Source: JBOZRQ01 sp050789255
GTDB taxonomy: Bacteria; Bacillota; Sulfobacillia; Symbiobacteriales; Symbiobacteriaceae
DNA length: 64,000 nucleotides
Assembly: GCA_050789255.1 (NCBI GenBank)
Contig: JBOZRQ010000009.1
Coordinates: forward strand, 62,001-126,000
Reading direction: 5' to 3'
A program made the position numbers and the translations under genes. This document shows positions 26,063 to 33,878 of this stretch, one piece after another; within the stretch, counting starts at the first letter, position 1; the number at the start of each line of letters is the position of its first letter. A model generated the notes under the pieces. The model was not told the origin of the DNA and made no database searches. It worked only from the letters and a program-made list of their open reading frames with translations.

Positions 26063-26238
26063 TGTGGAACTTTTGGAATGGCGGCCCGCGCCCGCCAAGC
26101 CGCATAGCACCGTCCACATTGTTCCAGAGTCTCCGGTCGGGGGCCAAAAACCTACCCAAACCGGGCTCTCTGGAGGAATTGGGACCTACTCATGCGGCTT
26201 TGCGGTCGCAGGCCTCCGTTCAAATGTTCCGGAGCGCC
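26063..26238. repeat. Imperfect palindromic element of about 175 bp
   Basis: The second part of the same gap. The arms end in GTGGAACTTTTGGAATGGCGG (left, about 26070) and, in reverse complement, CCGGAACATTTGAACGGAGG (right). They continue through AAGCCGCATAG / CTCATGCGGCTT (26097-26107 and 26188-26199) to a core CCAGAG..CCGGT / ACCGG..CTCTGG (26124-26174). No gene is seen. Confidence 0.7.
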
Positions 26239-26265
26239 CGCCAGAGCCGGCGGGCCAAATAAGAC

Positions 26266-26306
26266 GGAGGCGTGGGCGGCTTTAACACCGCCCACGCCTC
26301 CACCAT
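26266..26306. terminator. Bidirectional terminator, 14-bp stem
   Basis: A perfect stem GGAGGCGTGGGCGG (26266-26279) with 26288-26301 and an 8-nt loop. The minus-strand side runs into GTCTTATTT just after the small gene's stop at 26308, and the plus side into ATTTTA. It most likely ends the minus-strand adenosyltransferase transcript. Confidence 0.85.
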
Positions 26307-26307
26307 T

Positions 26308-26502
26308 TTAGCCATCGGTCCAGGGCTCGTCGCCCAGGAAGAAGACCTCGTCGTCGATCTCCTCCGAGATGCCCGTGCGGTTGAGGTTGCCATCCATCAC
26401 GGTGATCTTGCTGATGCCCGATGCGGCGGCTTCCGCCTCGGCCGGGTCGGCGCCGGCGGCGATCGCCTGCTGGACTCGAAGCGCGCGCTCACTGCCTTCC
26501 AT
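26308..26502 (-). CDS. Small acidic protein, 64 aa
   Basis: Not recognised. A strong AAAGGAGGTG lies 9 bp before the ATG at 26502. The N-terminal part is Ala-rich and probably helical; the C-terminal part is acidic (SEEIDDEVFFLGDEPWTDG). There are no Cys residues and no membrane segment. It follows the cobalamin adenosyltransferase gene by 34 bp on the same strand and shares its terminator, so the two are probably cotranscribed. Confidence 0.65.
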   Translation of the reverse strand: MEGSERALRVQQAIAAGADPAEAEAAASGISKITVMDGNLNRTGISEEIDDEVFFLGDEPWTDG

Positions 26503-26536
26503 GCCAGCACCTCCTTTGGGGCTAGCATGGTCAGAG

Positions 26537-27097
26537 CTAGGCCTTCTTAAACTCGACCTTGATGTCCTCGGCGCCCAGGGCATGGTTGATAGCCCGCGCT
26601 GCCACGAAGAGGAAATCGGACAGCCGGTTGATGTACTTGAGGAGCAGGGGGTCCACGGGTTCCTGGCTCATTAACGTAACGACCCGGCGCTCAGCCCGGC
26701 GGGCAACCGTGCGGGCCGTATGTAGGGCGGCAGCGGCGGGGCTTCCGCCAGGCAAGATGAAGTGGCGCAAGGGCTGCAGGTCGGCCTCCAACTGATCGAT
26801 ATCGCTCTCGAGCTGATCGACCATGGCGGGCTGCACCTTCGGTTGCTCGCCCTTGTCCTTGTTGGGCGGAACGGCCAGGTCGGCGCCCAGGTCGAACAGT
26901 TCGCGCTGGATGCGGACAAGCTTCTCACGCACCTGGTCGGCCTGGCCCGGCGCCAGGTGGGCCAGCGCCATGCCGATGAAGGAGTTGGCCTCGTCGACCG
27001 TGCCGTAGGCCTCCACGCGCAGGGCGTCCTTGGCGACGCGCTCACCCCAGCGGAGGCTGGTCTGCCCGGCATCGCCGGTGCGGGTGTAGATCTTCAC
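26537..27097 (-). CDS. ATP:cob(I)alamin adenosyltransferase, PduO type
   Basis: The 186-residue trimeric-bundle enzyme makes adenosylcobalamin from cob(I)alamin and ATP. Seen: the N-terminal nucleotide motif KIYTRTGDAGQTSL, VEAYGTVDEANSFIG, the helix FILPGGSPAAAALHTARTVARRAERR and YINRLSDFLFVAAR, all PduO family signatures. The length is standard. No cobalamin-dependent enzyme or other cob gene is in the window. Confidence 0.95.
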   Translation of the reverse strand: MKIYTRTGDAGQTSLRWGERVAKDALRVEAYGTVDEANSFIGMALAHLAPGQADQVREKLVRIQRELFDLGADLAVPPNKDKGEQPKVQPAMVDQLESDIDQLEADLQPLRHFILPGGSPAAAALHTARTVARRAERRVVTLMSQEPVDPLLLKYINRLSDFLFVAARAINHALGAEDIKVEFKKA

Positions 27098-27197
27098 GCT
27101 TGGTTACAGCTCCTCTCTGTTTTGCCCGTTCCCAGGAAGGAATCGGGTGCTGTTTGGCAAACCTAGACTGTATTTCCTAAAGTGGAGGGACTTCGCC

Positions 27198-27773
27198 TTG
27201 AACCGCCAAGAGGCTTGGGAACTGGTCACCGAGTATACGCAGAACCCCCGGCTGCTGAACCACATGCTGGCGGTGGAGGCCTGCATGCGGGCCTACGCCC
27301 GCCATTACGGCGAAGATGAGGAGACCTGGGGCCTGATCGGCCTGCTACACGACTTCGACTACGAGCGCTGGCCCGACCCGCCGGACCATCCGCTGCAGGG
27401 CGAGCGCATTCTGGCCGACCGTGGGGTGTCCGAGGCGGTTCGCTACACCATATGCTCCCACGCCGACTACCTGCAAGACCGCTACCCGCGGGTGAGCCTG
27501 CAAGATAAGGTGCTCTATGCCGTTGACGAGCTCTCCGGCCTGGTGGTGGCGACCGCCCTGGTGCGGCCGTCCAAGTCCATCTTCGAGGTCGACGTGGACG
27601 CCGTGAAGAAGAAGTTCAAGGATAAGCGGTTCGCGGCCGGCGTCAACCGGGAAGACTGCCTGCGGGGCGCCGAGCAGCTGGGGGTTGACTTTGATGAGCA
27701 CGTGGCCTTCGTGATCAAGGCGCTCCAGGGCGCCGCCGATGAGCTCGGCCTACGCGGTGTCACCGGCGCTTAG
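27198..27773 (+). CDS. HD-domain protein, putative phosphohydrolase
   Basis: The 191-residue protein has HD-type metal motifs HMLAVE, LLHDFDYERW and SHADY. The C-terminal part VRPSKSIFEVDVDAVKKKFKDKRFAAGVNRED belongs to a conserved family of single HD proteins in Bacillota. The TTG at 27198 is chosen because GGAGGG lies nine bases before it and family members start MNR/MTR; an earlier ATG at 27147 has no ribosome site. The substrate is unknown. Confidence 0.85.
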   Translation: MNRQEAWELVTEYTQNPRLLNHMLAVEACMRAYARHYGEDEETWGLIGLLHDFDYERWPDPPDHPLQGERILADRGVSEAVRYTICSHADYLQDRYPRVSLQDKVLYAVDELSGLVVATALVRPSKSIFEVDVDAVKKKFKDKRFAAGVNREDCLRGAEQLGVDFDEHVAFVIKALQGAADELGLRGVTGA

Positions 27774-27819
27774 CAGATTCGGTTCCAGCGCCCCATGATC
27801 CTGCAGGGAGACGTGATGC

Positions 27820-28359
27820 ATGAAGGTGCTCCTGAGCGGCCAGCCTCGGGTCGGCAAGTCCAAACTGGTGCGGCGCCTGGCGGAGGAGTACCCGGGCAAC
27901 GCCGGCGGCGTGGTGGTCAGCGAGATCCTGGGCGCCCACGGCCGCCGCTGCGGTTTCGAGCTACAGGCGGTGTGGAGCGGCCCCGGTCAGCCGCTTGCGG
28001 TGGTCGAGCAGGCCACCCTGGCCCGCGACGACTGGTGGATGCCGCTGCGGGTGGGACGCTACTACCTGGATCCCACTGCGATGGACGTCGCCGTGCGCGC
28101 CCTGGATGCGGCGATGCACGAGGGCGGCCTGGTGCTGATCGATGAGATCGGACCGCTGCAGATTGCCGTGCCGGCGTTCCGGGATGCGGTGCTCCGCTGC
28201 CTGGACGGCCGGGGGCATCTGCTGGGGACGGTCTCCCGGGCGGAGGACCCGTTTCTGGAGGAGATTCGGCGGCGCCCGGGCGTCCGGCTGATCGAGGTGA
28301 CCCGGGCGAACTCGCATCACTTGGCCGACGGGCTTCGGACCTGGCTCTGCAACGCTTGA
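27820..28359 (+). CDS. THEP1-family nucleoside-triphosphatase
   Basis: The 179-residue P-loop protein has Walker A GQPRVGKSKL (residues 7-16), then VVVSEILGAHGRRCGFEL, the Walker-B-like LVLIDEIGPLQI and a C-terminal half ending in the VTRANSHHL segment, the arrangement of the THEP1/DUF265 nucleotide hydrolases. The P-loop has GQPRVGKS in place of the usual GxPGxGKT. The cellular role of the family is unclear. It follows the HD gene by 46 bp. Confidence 0.82.
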   Translation: MKVLLSGQPRVGKSKLVRRLAEEYPGNAGGVVVSEILGAHGRRCGFELQAVWSGPGQPLAVVEQATLARDDWWMPLRVGRYYLDPTAMDVAVRALDAAMHEGGLVLIDEIGPLQIAVPAFRDAVLRCLDGRGHLLGTVSRAEDPFLEEIRRRPGVRLIEVTRANSHHLADGLRTWLCNA

Positions 28360-28377
28360 TCGGCAGGGGGGATCATC

Positions 28378-29238
28378 GTGCGCTTCATCGCTTCGGCTGT
28401 GTTGATCGCCGCCCTGCTTCTTAGGGTCGCACCGGCCCGAGCCGAGACGGACCGGGTGGGCAGCTACCAGGTGCAGCCCGCCGTGGACCTGCTGAGCCGG
28501 GTGGGGATCCTATCCGGCGATCCCGGGGGGAGCATGCGCCTGCGGGATACCATCACCCGGGCAGAGATGGCCAAACTGGTGGTAACGGCCCTGGGGCAGG
28601 GCGCCGCCGCCGTGCAGGCCCGCTCGGAGCCAGCCCCCTTCGCTGATGTAAAGGAGCACTGGGCACAGGGGCATGTGGCGGTGGCGAAGCGGCTAGGGAT
28701 CATCAGCGGGTATGCCGATGGGACCTTCCGGCCCGGCGCCGTCGTCACCAACGCCGAGGCGATCACCATGCTGCTGCGGGCCGCCGGGCTGGCGCCCGCC
28801 GGGACGTGGCCGCAGTCCTACCTGACGGCGGCCCGGAACGCCGGGGTGCTGACCGAGTCGCTCCAGGCGGCCCTGCCCTGGGACGGCGAGGCGACCCGGG
28901 GCGCCGCCTTCCTGCTGGCTGAGCGGGCCTTCACGATGGTCACGGACAGCCAGGGCGCCACCCTGATGCAGCGGATCTTCGGCGGGACCGGGCCGCGGAT
29001 CACGGTGAGCGCAGCGGGGGTGGAGGCCGGGGCCACACGGCTGTCGGCGACGACCCTGTCGATTGCCGCACCGGGCGCCGTGCTGGTGCAGGTGAACGGC
29101 CGACCGGCCTGGGAGGGCCAAGGCGGGGCGTTCACGTTCAGCGCTGAGCTGTCCGTGGGGGTTAACGAGTTCTTCGTGCTGGCGGCCGACGCCCTGGGCA
29201 ACAAGACTCAGCAGCGAATCACGGTCGAGCGCCGGTAG
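28378..29238 (+). CDS. S-layer homology (SLH) domain protein
   Basis: The 286-residue exported protein has a signal peptide at residues 1-22 (ending near APARAE), two SLH repeats at about 30-80 and 85-140 (the second reads FADVKEHWA ... GIISGYADGTFRPGAVVTNAEA), a weaker third at about 140-185, and a C-terminal Ig-like beta domain (about 205-286). SLH domains anchor proteins to pyruvylated cell-wall polymers. The GTG start has GGGGGGA upstream. It supports a Gram-positive S-layer-bearing cell. Confidence 0.88.
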   Translation: MRFIASAVLIAALLLRVAPARAETDRVGSYQVQPAVDLLSRVGILSGDPGGSMRLRDTITRAEMAKLVVTALGQGAAAVQARSEPAPFADVKEHWAQGHVAVAKRLGIISGYADGTFRPGAVVTNAEAITMLLRAAGLAPAGTWPQSYLTAARNAGVLTESLQAALPWDGEATRGAAFLLAERAFTMVTDSQGATLMQRIFGGTGPRITVSAAGVEAGATRLSATTLSIAAPGAVLVQVNGRPAWEGQGGAFTFSAELSVGVNEFFVLAADALGNKTQQRITVERR

Positions 29239-29317
29239 ACTTGGCCCTGTTGATGGCATGTACCGTGGGGACGGGCGTATCCTTTCGCAAAGGCATTTGG
29301 CGAAGGAGGATGCGCCT

Positions 29318-29659
29318 GTGCGCCACGCGACGGCCTTGGGCTTCAAGCTTGCCGTCTATCTTGTGATCTTCGGGATCACCATGCCCATCTTCGGTCTGAT
29401 GGCTCTGCCCCAGAGTGTGATTCTGGCAGCGGTCCACACCCTGTTGCTGTGGCTGTCGGACCTGATCATCCTTCCACGGTTCGGCACGGTGGTCGCCACG
29501 GTGCTGGACTTCTTGGCTCTGACGTTGTTGACGCCTGTGGTGGTAGGGGCGATGCACTCCTTCCCGAACCCTTTGGGGATGACGTTGGCGATTGCGGCTG
29601 GGACGGCGTTTGAGTGGTGGTTTCATCGGTGGTTGTCGTCGGTCGGGCTAGTCGAGTGA
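29318..29659 (+). CDS. DUF2512 (YndM-like) small membrane protein
   Basis: The 113-residue protein has four membrane segments and the family signature LSDLIILPRFGTVVATVLDF. Its function is unknown. The GTG start at 29318 has AAGGAGGA upstream, better than an earlier in-frame start. Its stop codon TGA lies inside the first bases of the palindromic element that follows (GTCGAGTGAGATG), so the element may have replaced the original 3' end. Confidence 0.85.
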   Translation: MRHATALGFKLAVYLVIFGITMPIFGLMALPQSVILAAVHTLLLWLSDLIILPRFGTVVATVLDFLALTLLTPVVVGAMHSFPNPLGMTLAIAAGTAFEWWFHRWLSSVGLVE

Positions 29660-29949
29660 GATGCGTACTCGTCGCGCCGGCACCTCCGGGGGTGTGCGTG
29701 ACGGTTTCGAGCTGGCGGTCGGCGCCATCTGTCGAGTGAGATGCGTACTCGGCGCTCCGGCACCTCCGCGGGTCTGCGTGACGGTTTCGTGCTGGCGGTC
29801 GGCGCCATCTGACAGCCATCCGTGGCTGCAGAGGGCGTCTTATAGCAGGTCGGAGGCGTCGTCCTGACGCCTCCTCCTCGGGCCCGACCGCCATCTCGAA
29901 CCCTAGCGGGATCGGTGCCGAATGCTCCTTCGCACACATCTCACTCGAC
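29651..29949. repeat. Palindromic element A with duplicated left arm and central covarying hairpin
   Basis: Most of the 419-bp gap before the M20 peptidase gene. Two direct copies of an 80-bp arm (29651-29730 and 29731-29810, starting GTCGAGTGAGATGCG) are followed by a central motif and one inverted arm (29885-29949, ending CATCTCACTCGAC). The arms share CGGCACC, TTCGAG and GGCGGTCGG in order. The central motif (29845-29882) is a 9-bp stem GGAGGCGTC / GACGCCTCC with loop GTCCT, flanked by GCAGGTC and TCCTCGGG. No coding frame is credible. The remaining bases to 30078 hold nothing else I can support. Confidence 0.8.
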
Positions 29950-30078
29950 GTGCGAGGACTAATCCTGGCACCCTCAGCTTGGCGGCGCCAGATGCGCCTG
30001 CGGAGCCCCAACGACCTCATCACCCCACATCAAGCTACTGTTTGCGCACGGAACTGAGCAAGAGAGGCGGGAGTTTAA

Positions 30079-31461
30079 GTGGACAAGCTGTTGGAGTTTT
30101 TGGAGCAGGAGAGGCAGAATCACCTGGACATGGCGTGCAGGCTCATGGCGCAGAGGTCGATCTCGCCTACGGGGGAAGGGATCGCGGAGTGTGCTGAGAT
30201 GCTGCGGTCGATGATGGAGGAGGCGGGGGTTCGGACGGAGGTGCTGGAGACGCCGGGGCACCCGATCCTCTATGGGGAGGTCAACGTGGGCGCCCCGTTT
30301 ACCGTGCTGATCTACGGGCACTACGATGTGCAGCCGCCGGAGCCGCTGGAGTTGTGGAAGTCGCCGCCGTTTGAGCCCACGTTGCGCGATGGGCGGATTT
30401 ACTGCCGGGGCGCCGGGGACAACAAGGGGCAGCTGATGGCCAACCTGCTGGGCGTGCGGGCGTACATAAAGACCGGCACGCCGCTGCCGGTCAACGTGAA
30501 GTTCTGCTTTGAGGGCGAGGAGGAGTCCTCCAGCGCCCACCTGGCCTGGGCGGTGGAGCGCTACAAGGAGAAGCTGGCGGCGGACCTGGTCTATACCGCC
30601 GACGGGCCGCAGCACTCGACCGGCGCCCCGACGGTGCTGCTGGGCGTGCGGGGCATCCTCTACGTGCAGATCGACTGCGAGGCCGCCGACCGAGACCATC
30701 ACTCGGGGAACCGGGGCGGGGCGGTGCCCAACCCGGCCTGGTACCTGATGCAGGTGCTGAACCAGCTGTGGGACGGCAGCCCCCACAAGGTGGCCATCCC
30801 GGGCTTCTACGACGCCGTCCGGCCCGTGACGCCGCTGGAGCAGGAGCTGCTTGCCAAACTGCCCTGGAACCCGGTGGAGACCGCCCGTGGCCTGGGCCTG
30901 CGGGAGGAGCAGTTCCAGGCCACCTCGGCGGCCGAGTTCTACAACCGCACGCTGATGCAGCCCACGTTGAACATCTGTGGGTTCACCAGCGGGTACGGCG
31001 GCCCCGGTTCGAAGACGATCATCCCGTCCCGGGCGACCGCCAAGCTGGATATGCGCCTGGTGGTCGACCAGGACCCCGATGCGATCTACGAGCGGTTCGT
31101 CGACTACGTCACGGAGCTGGCCCGGCCGATCGAGCAGGAGGCGGGGGTCCGCTTCCGCATCAGCCATCTGGGCGATATGGCCCCCAGCCGGACCCCGGGG
31201 GACAGGCCCGAGGCCCAGGCGGTCATTCGCGCCGTGCAAACGGCCTATGGCGCTGAACCCGTGGTGATGCCCTCCCTGGGCGGCTCCCTGCCCGACTACG
31301 TCTGGACCCGCATTCTGGGCGCCCCCTCGGTGGTCGTGCCCTACGCCAACCCGGATGAGGACAACCATGCCCCCAATGAGAACATCTCCCTGAAATGCTT
31401 CTACGACGGCATTCGGGCGACGGTCCACGTGCTGGCTGAACTGGGGAGGCTAAGGGAATGA
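30079..31461 (+). CDS. M20-family metallopeptidase (dipeptidase)
   Basis: The 460-residue cytosolic peptidase has zinc-site motifs YGHYDVQPPE, GAGDNKGQLMA and FEGEEESSS, then a dimerisation domain and a C-terminal GGSLPDYVW plus EDNHAPNE region, the pattern of M20 dipeptidases of the carnosinase/PepV-like group. The GTG start has GGCGGGAG upstream. Its stop overlaps the acetyltransferase ATG. Confidence 0.92.
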   Translation: MDKLLEFLEQERQNHLDMACRLMAQRSISPTGEGIAECAEMLRSMMEEAGVRTEVLETPGHPILYGEVNVGAPFTVLIYGHYDVQPPEPLELWKSPPFEPTLRDGRIYCRGAGDNKGQLMANLLGVRAYIKTGTPLPVNVKFCFEGEEESSSAHLAWAVERYKEKLAADLVYTADGPQHSTGAPTVLLGVRGILYVQIDCEAADRDHHSGNRGGAVPNPAWYLMQVLNQLWDGSPHKVAIPGFYDAVRPVTPLEQELLAKLPWNPVETARGLGLREEQFQATSAAEFYNRTLMQPTLNICGFTSGYGGPGSKTIIPSRATAKLDMRLVVDQDPDAIYERFVDYVTELARPIEQEAGVRFRISHLGDMAPSRTPGDRPEAQAVIRAVQTAYGAEPVVMPSLGGSLPDYVWTRILGAPSVVVPYANPDEDNHAPNENISLKCFYDGIRATVHVLAELGRLRE

Positions 31462-32273
31462 TTCGTATCACCCCTGCCCTGGCCCGGCGCTTGGAGGAGG
31501 CAGAGGCCAAGTCCTACGGCGTCTGGTGGGAGAGGACGGGCCCCGACGAGAAGCGGGGTCTGATCCCTCGTCAAACCACGGTGGGCTCCACGACCTGCCT
31601 GCGCGCCACGACGGGCGCCCTGGCGATCTGGAACCGGGCCCACGGCTTTGGCATGGGCGCCGAGCCCACCGCAGCCGACCTGGTCGCCATCCGCGAGATC
31701 TTTGCTCCTACGGCTGACTGGGTGCTGGACCTGAACCCTTACGCCGACCACGTAGGTGCAGCCATGGACCTGCTGCACGACGGCGGCTTCCGACCGTTCA
31801 CGCATAGCAACATCCTGGCGGCCCGCCCGGAGGACGTGCCCGAGCCCACGGGCCTGCCCGGCGTCGAGGTCGTACGGGTGGAGAAGGAGCACCTGGATGG
31901 CCTGCTGCACGTAAACGCTGTGGGCTACGAAATGCCGGCGGCGGAGGTGGAGTTGCTCCGGACCGGCGCAGAGAGCATGCTGGGCCGTCCCGACGCCCAC
32001 TTCTACCTCGCCCTGGTGGGTGGGCGCCCAGCTTCGGTCGCCGAACTGCACCTGCACGAGAACGGCGTCGGCTTCTTCGCCGGGGCGGCCACCCTGCCGG
32101 AGTACCGGGGCCAGGGGCTCCAAACCCTGCTGATCCGCACCCGGGCCCGGGAGGCCCGCCGCCTCGGCTGCGAGATGCTGGGCGTGCAGACCGGGGTCGG
32201 TACCCAGTCCCAGTACAACCAGGAGGCCAACGGGTTCCGGCTGACCTACACCAAGACCGGCTGGCGCATCTAG
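31458..32273 (+). CDS. GNAT-family N-acetyltransferase
   Basis: The 271-residue protein has a C-terminal GNAT fold with the acetyl-CoA loop GAATLPEYRGQGLQTLLIRTRAREARRLG (R/Q-x-x-G-x-G/A form: YRGQGLQ) preceded by the VGGRPASVAELHLHENG strands. The N-terminal half is a second, degenerate GNAT-like domain. The acceptor is unknown. It is translationally coupled to the M20 peptidase (ATGA), suggesting a peptide- or amino-acid-related role. Confidence 0.82.
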   Translation: MIRITPALARRLEEAEAKSYGVWWERTGPDEKRGLIPRQTTVGSTTCLRATTGALAIWNRAHGFGMGAEPTAADLVAIREIFAPTADWVLDLNPYADHVGAAMDLLHDGGFRPFTHSNILAARPEDVPEPTGLPGVEVVRVEKEHLDGLLHVNAVGYEMPAAEVELLRTGAESMLGRPDAHFYLALVGGRPASVAELHLHENGVGFFAGAATLPEYRGQGLQTLLIRTRAREARRLGCEMLGVQTGVGTQSQYNQEANGFRLTYTKTGWRI

Positions 32274-32279
32274 TCGCTT

Positions 32280-32344
32280 TATGCAAAAATGTATAGACCC
32301 GGCAGGAGAGTGCTGGAGCGAAAGCAAATATACAGGATTGCATA
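32280..32344. promoter_or_regulatory. Inverted repeat upstream of the aminotransferase, possible operator
   Basis: TATGCAAAAATGTATA (32280-32295) and TATACAGGATTGCATA (32329-32344) are imperfect inverted copies 33 bp apart, in an AT-rich patch between the acetyltransferase stop and the aminotransferase start. This fits a looped or dimer-of-dimers operator. No promoter was assigned with confidence. Confidence 0.4.
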
Positions 32345-32378
32345 GACTAGATAGGACCTAACACGAGGAGGAGCCAGC

Positions 32379-33752
32379 ATGTCGACGCAACGCAAGTTCA
32401 TACGGTTGGCCACCGGCGTTCCAGGCCCGCAATCGCAGCAGTTGATGGCCCGCAAGAACGAACTGATCGCCGGTGCGTTCTCCATCCACGTTCCTGTGGC
32501 GATCCAGGAGGCCAGCGGCGCCCTGATCACCGACGTGGACGGCAACGTCTTCATCGACCTGGCCGGCGGGCTGGGCTGCCTGAACGTGGGCCACTCGCAC
32601 CCCAAGGTGGTCAAGGCGATCCAGGAGTACTCCGCCCGGTTCACCCACACCGACTTCTCGGTGATCATGTACGCCAACTACATAGAGCTGGCGGACCGGC
32701 TCACCAAGCTGGCCCCGGGGGACTTCCCCAAGAAGGCTTGCTTCTTTAACGCCGGCGCCGAGGCGGTGGAGAACGCTGTCAAGTTCGCCCGTAAGTTCAC
32801 CGGCAAGCGGGGCATCATCGCCCTGGAGGGCGCCTTCCACGGCCGCACCAACCTGACCATGGCGCTGACCTCCAAGGTGAAGCCCTACAAGGAGGGCTTC
32901 GGCCCCTTCGCCCCGGAGATCTACCGGGTGCCCGCCCCCTACACCTACCGGCGCCCGGCCGGCATGAGCGAAATGGATTACGTGCGGTTCTGCGCCGATG
33001 CGCTGGAGCGGGCCTTCATCACCCAGGTGGCGCCCAGCGACTGCGCCGCCATCATCCTCGAGCCTGTGCAGGGCGAGGGCGGCTTCGTGCCGCTCCACCC
33101 CGAGTACCTGCGCCGGGTCCAGGAGATCGCCAGGAAGCATGGCGTGCTGATCATCGCCGATGAGATCCAGACCGGCTTCGGCCGCACCGGCACCTTCTTC
33201 GCCTCCGAGCAGTTGGGCCTGGTGCCTGACCTGATGACCATCGGCAAGTCTCTGGCCGCCGGCCTGCCGCTCTCGGGCGTCATGGGCCGCAAGGAAATCC
33301 TCGACGCCGCCGGCGACTCCACCATTGGCGGCACCTACGTGGGCAACCCAGTCGCCTGCGAAGCGGCACTGGCGGTGCTCGACGTCATGGAGGAGGACAG
33401 GCTGGTCGCCCGCGCAAACGAGGTGGGCGCCATCTTCCGCAAGCGGTTCGAGTCCCTGGGCCACCGCCTGGCCGGCACCCCCGGGTCCAAGCTGCAGGTT
33501 GGCGAGGTGCGCGGCCTTGGCGCCATGATCGGCATGGAAATGGTGCGCGACGCCGCCACCCGGGAGCCCGCCCAGCCCGAGGTTAATCAGATTATGGAGA
33601 AGTGCATCAGCCGGGGCGTGGTGATCGTGCGCTGCGGCATCTACGGCAACGTGCTGCGCATGCTCTGCCCGCTCATGATCCCCTTCGATCAGCTGGACGA
33701 GGCGCTCGACGTGCTGGAGCAGGCATGCATCGAGGTCGCCGAGGGACGTTAG
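32379..33752 (+). CDS. gabT: Class III aminotransferase, 4-aminobutyrate aminotransferase-like
   Basis: The 457-residue PLP enzyme has FFNAGAEAVENAVKFAR, the HGRTN segment, ILEPVQGEGGF, the cofactor-Asp region IIADEIQTGFGRTG and the PLP lysine in TIGKSLAAGLPLSG, followed by GGTYVGNPVAC. These match GabT, which transfers the amino group of 4-aminobutyrate to 2-oxoglutarate; related omega-aminotransferases cannot be excluded. CGAGGAGG precedes the ATG. It is a single-gene unit with its own terminator and an inverted repeat upstream; no succinate-semialdehyde dehydrogenase is nearby. Confidence 0.88.
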   Translation: MSTQRKFIRLATGVPGPQSQQLMARKNELIAGAFSIHVPVAIQEASGALITDVDGNVFIDLAGGLGCLNVGHSHPKVVKAIQEYSARFTHTDFSVIMYANYIELADRLTKLAPGDFPKKACFFNAGAEAVENAVKFARKFTGKRGIIALEGAFHGRTNLTMALTSKVKPYKEGFGPFAPEIYRVPAPYTYRRPAGMSEMDYVRFCADALERAFITQVAPSDCAAIILEPVQGEGGFVPLHPEYLRRVQEIARKHGVLIIADEIQTGFGRTGTFFASEQLGLVPDLMTIGKSLAAGLPLSGVMGRKEILDAAGDSTIGGTYVGNPVACEAALAVLDVMEEDRLVARANEVGAIFRKRFESLGHRLAGTPGSKLQVGEVRGLGAMIGMEMVRDAATREPAQPEVNQIMEKCISRGVVIVRCGIYGNVLRMLCPLMIPFDQLDEALDVLEQACIEVAEGR

Positions 33753-33764
33753 GGACAGAAATCC

Positions 33765-33796
33765 GCCCCCCACCATCCAAAGTGGGGGGCTTTCTC
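33765..33796 (+). terminator. Terminator of the aminotransferase gene
   Basis: A perfect 9-bp stem GCCCCCCAC (33765-33773) with GTGGGGGGC (33782-33790), an 8-nt loop and TTTCT. Confidence 0.88.
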
Positions 33797-33824
33797 ATGT
33801 GCCAAGGCTCCTTGCCAGGGAGTA

Positions 33825-33854
33825 TGGACGCTACTATCTAGAATGGAATATAAT
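33825..33854 (+). promoter_or_regulatory. Promoter candidate for the GGDEF-EAL gene
   Basis: TGGACG (33825-33830), an 18-bp spacer and a perfect TATAAT (33849-33854). Transcription would start near 33861, which argues against the ATG at 33843 and for a start at 33879 or the TTG at 33885. Confidence 0.5.
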
Positions 33855-33878
33855 GTCGTCAAATATACGGGTAGAGGT

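Noticed and set aside
25825..26262. Possible 145-residue gene in the repeat-rich gap
   Set aside because: It crosses two palindromic clusters, lacks a ribosome site and has a random-looking sequence.
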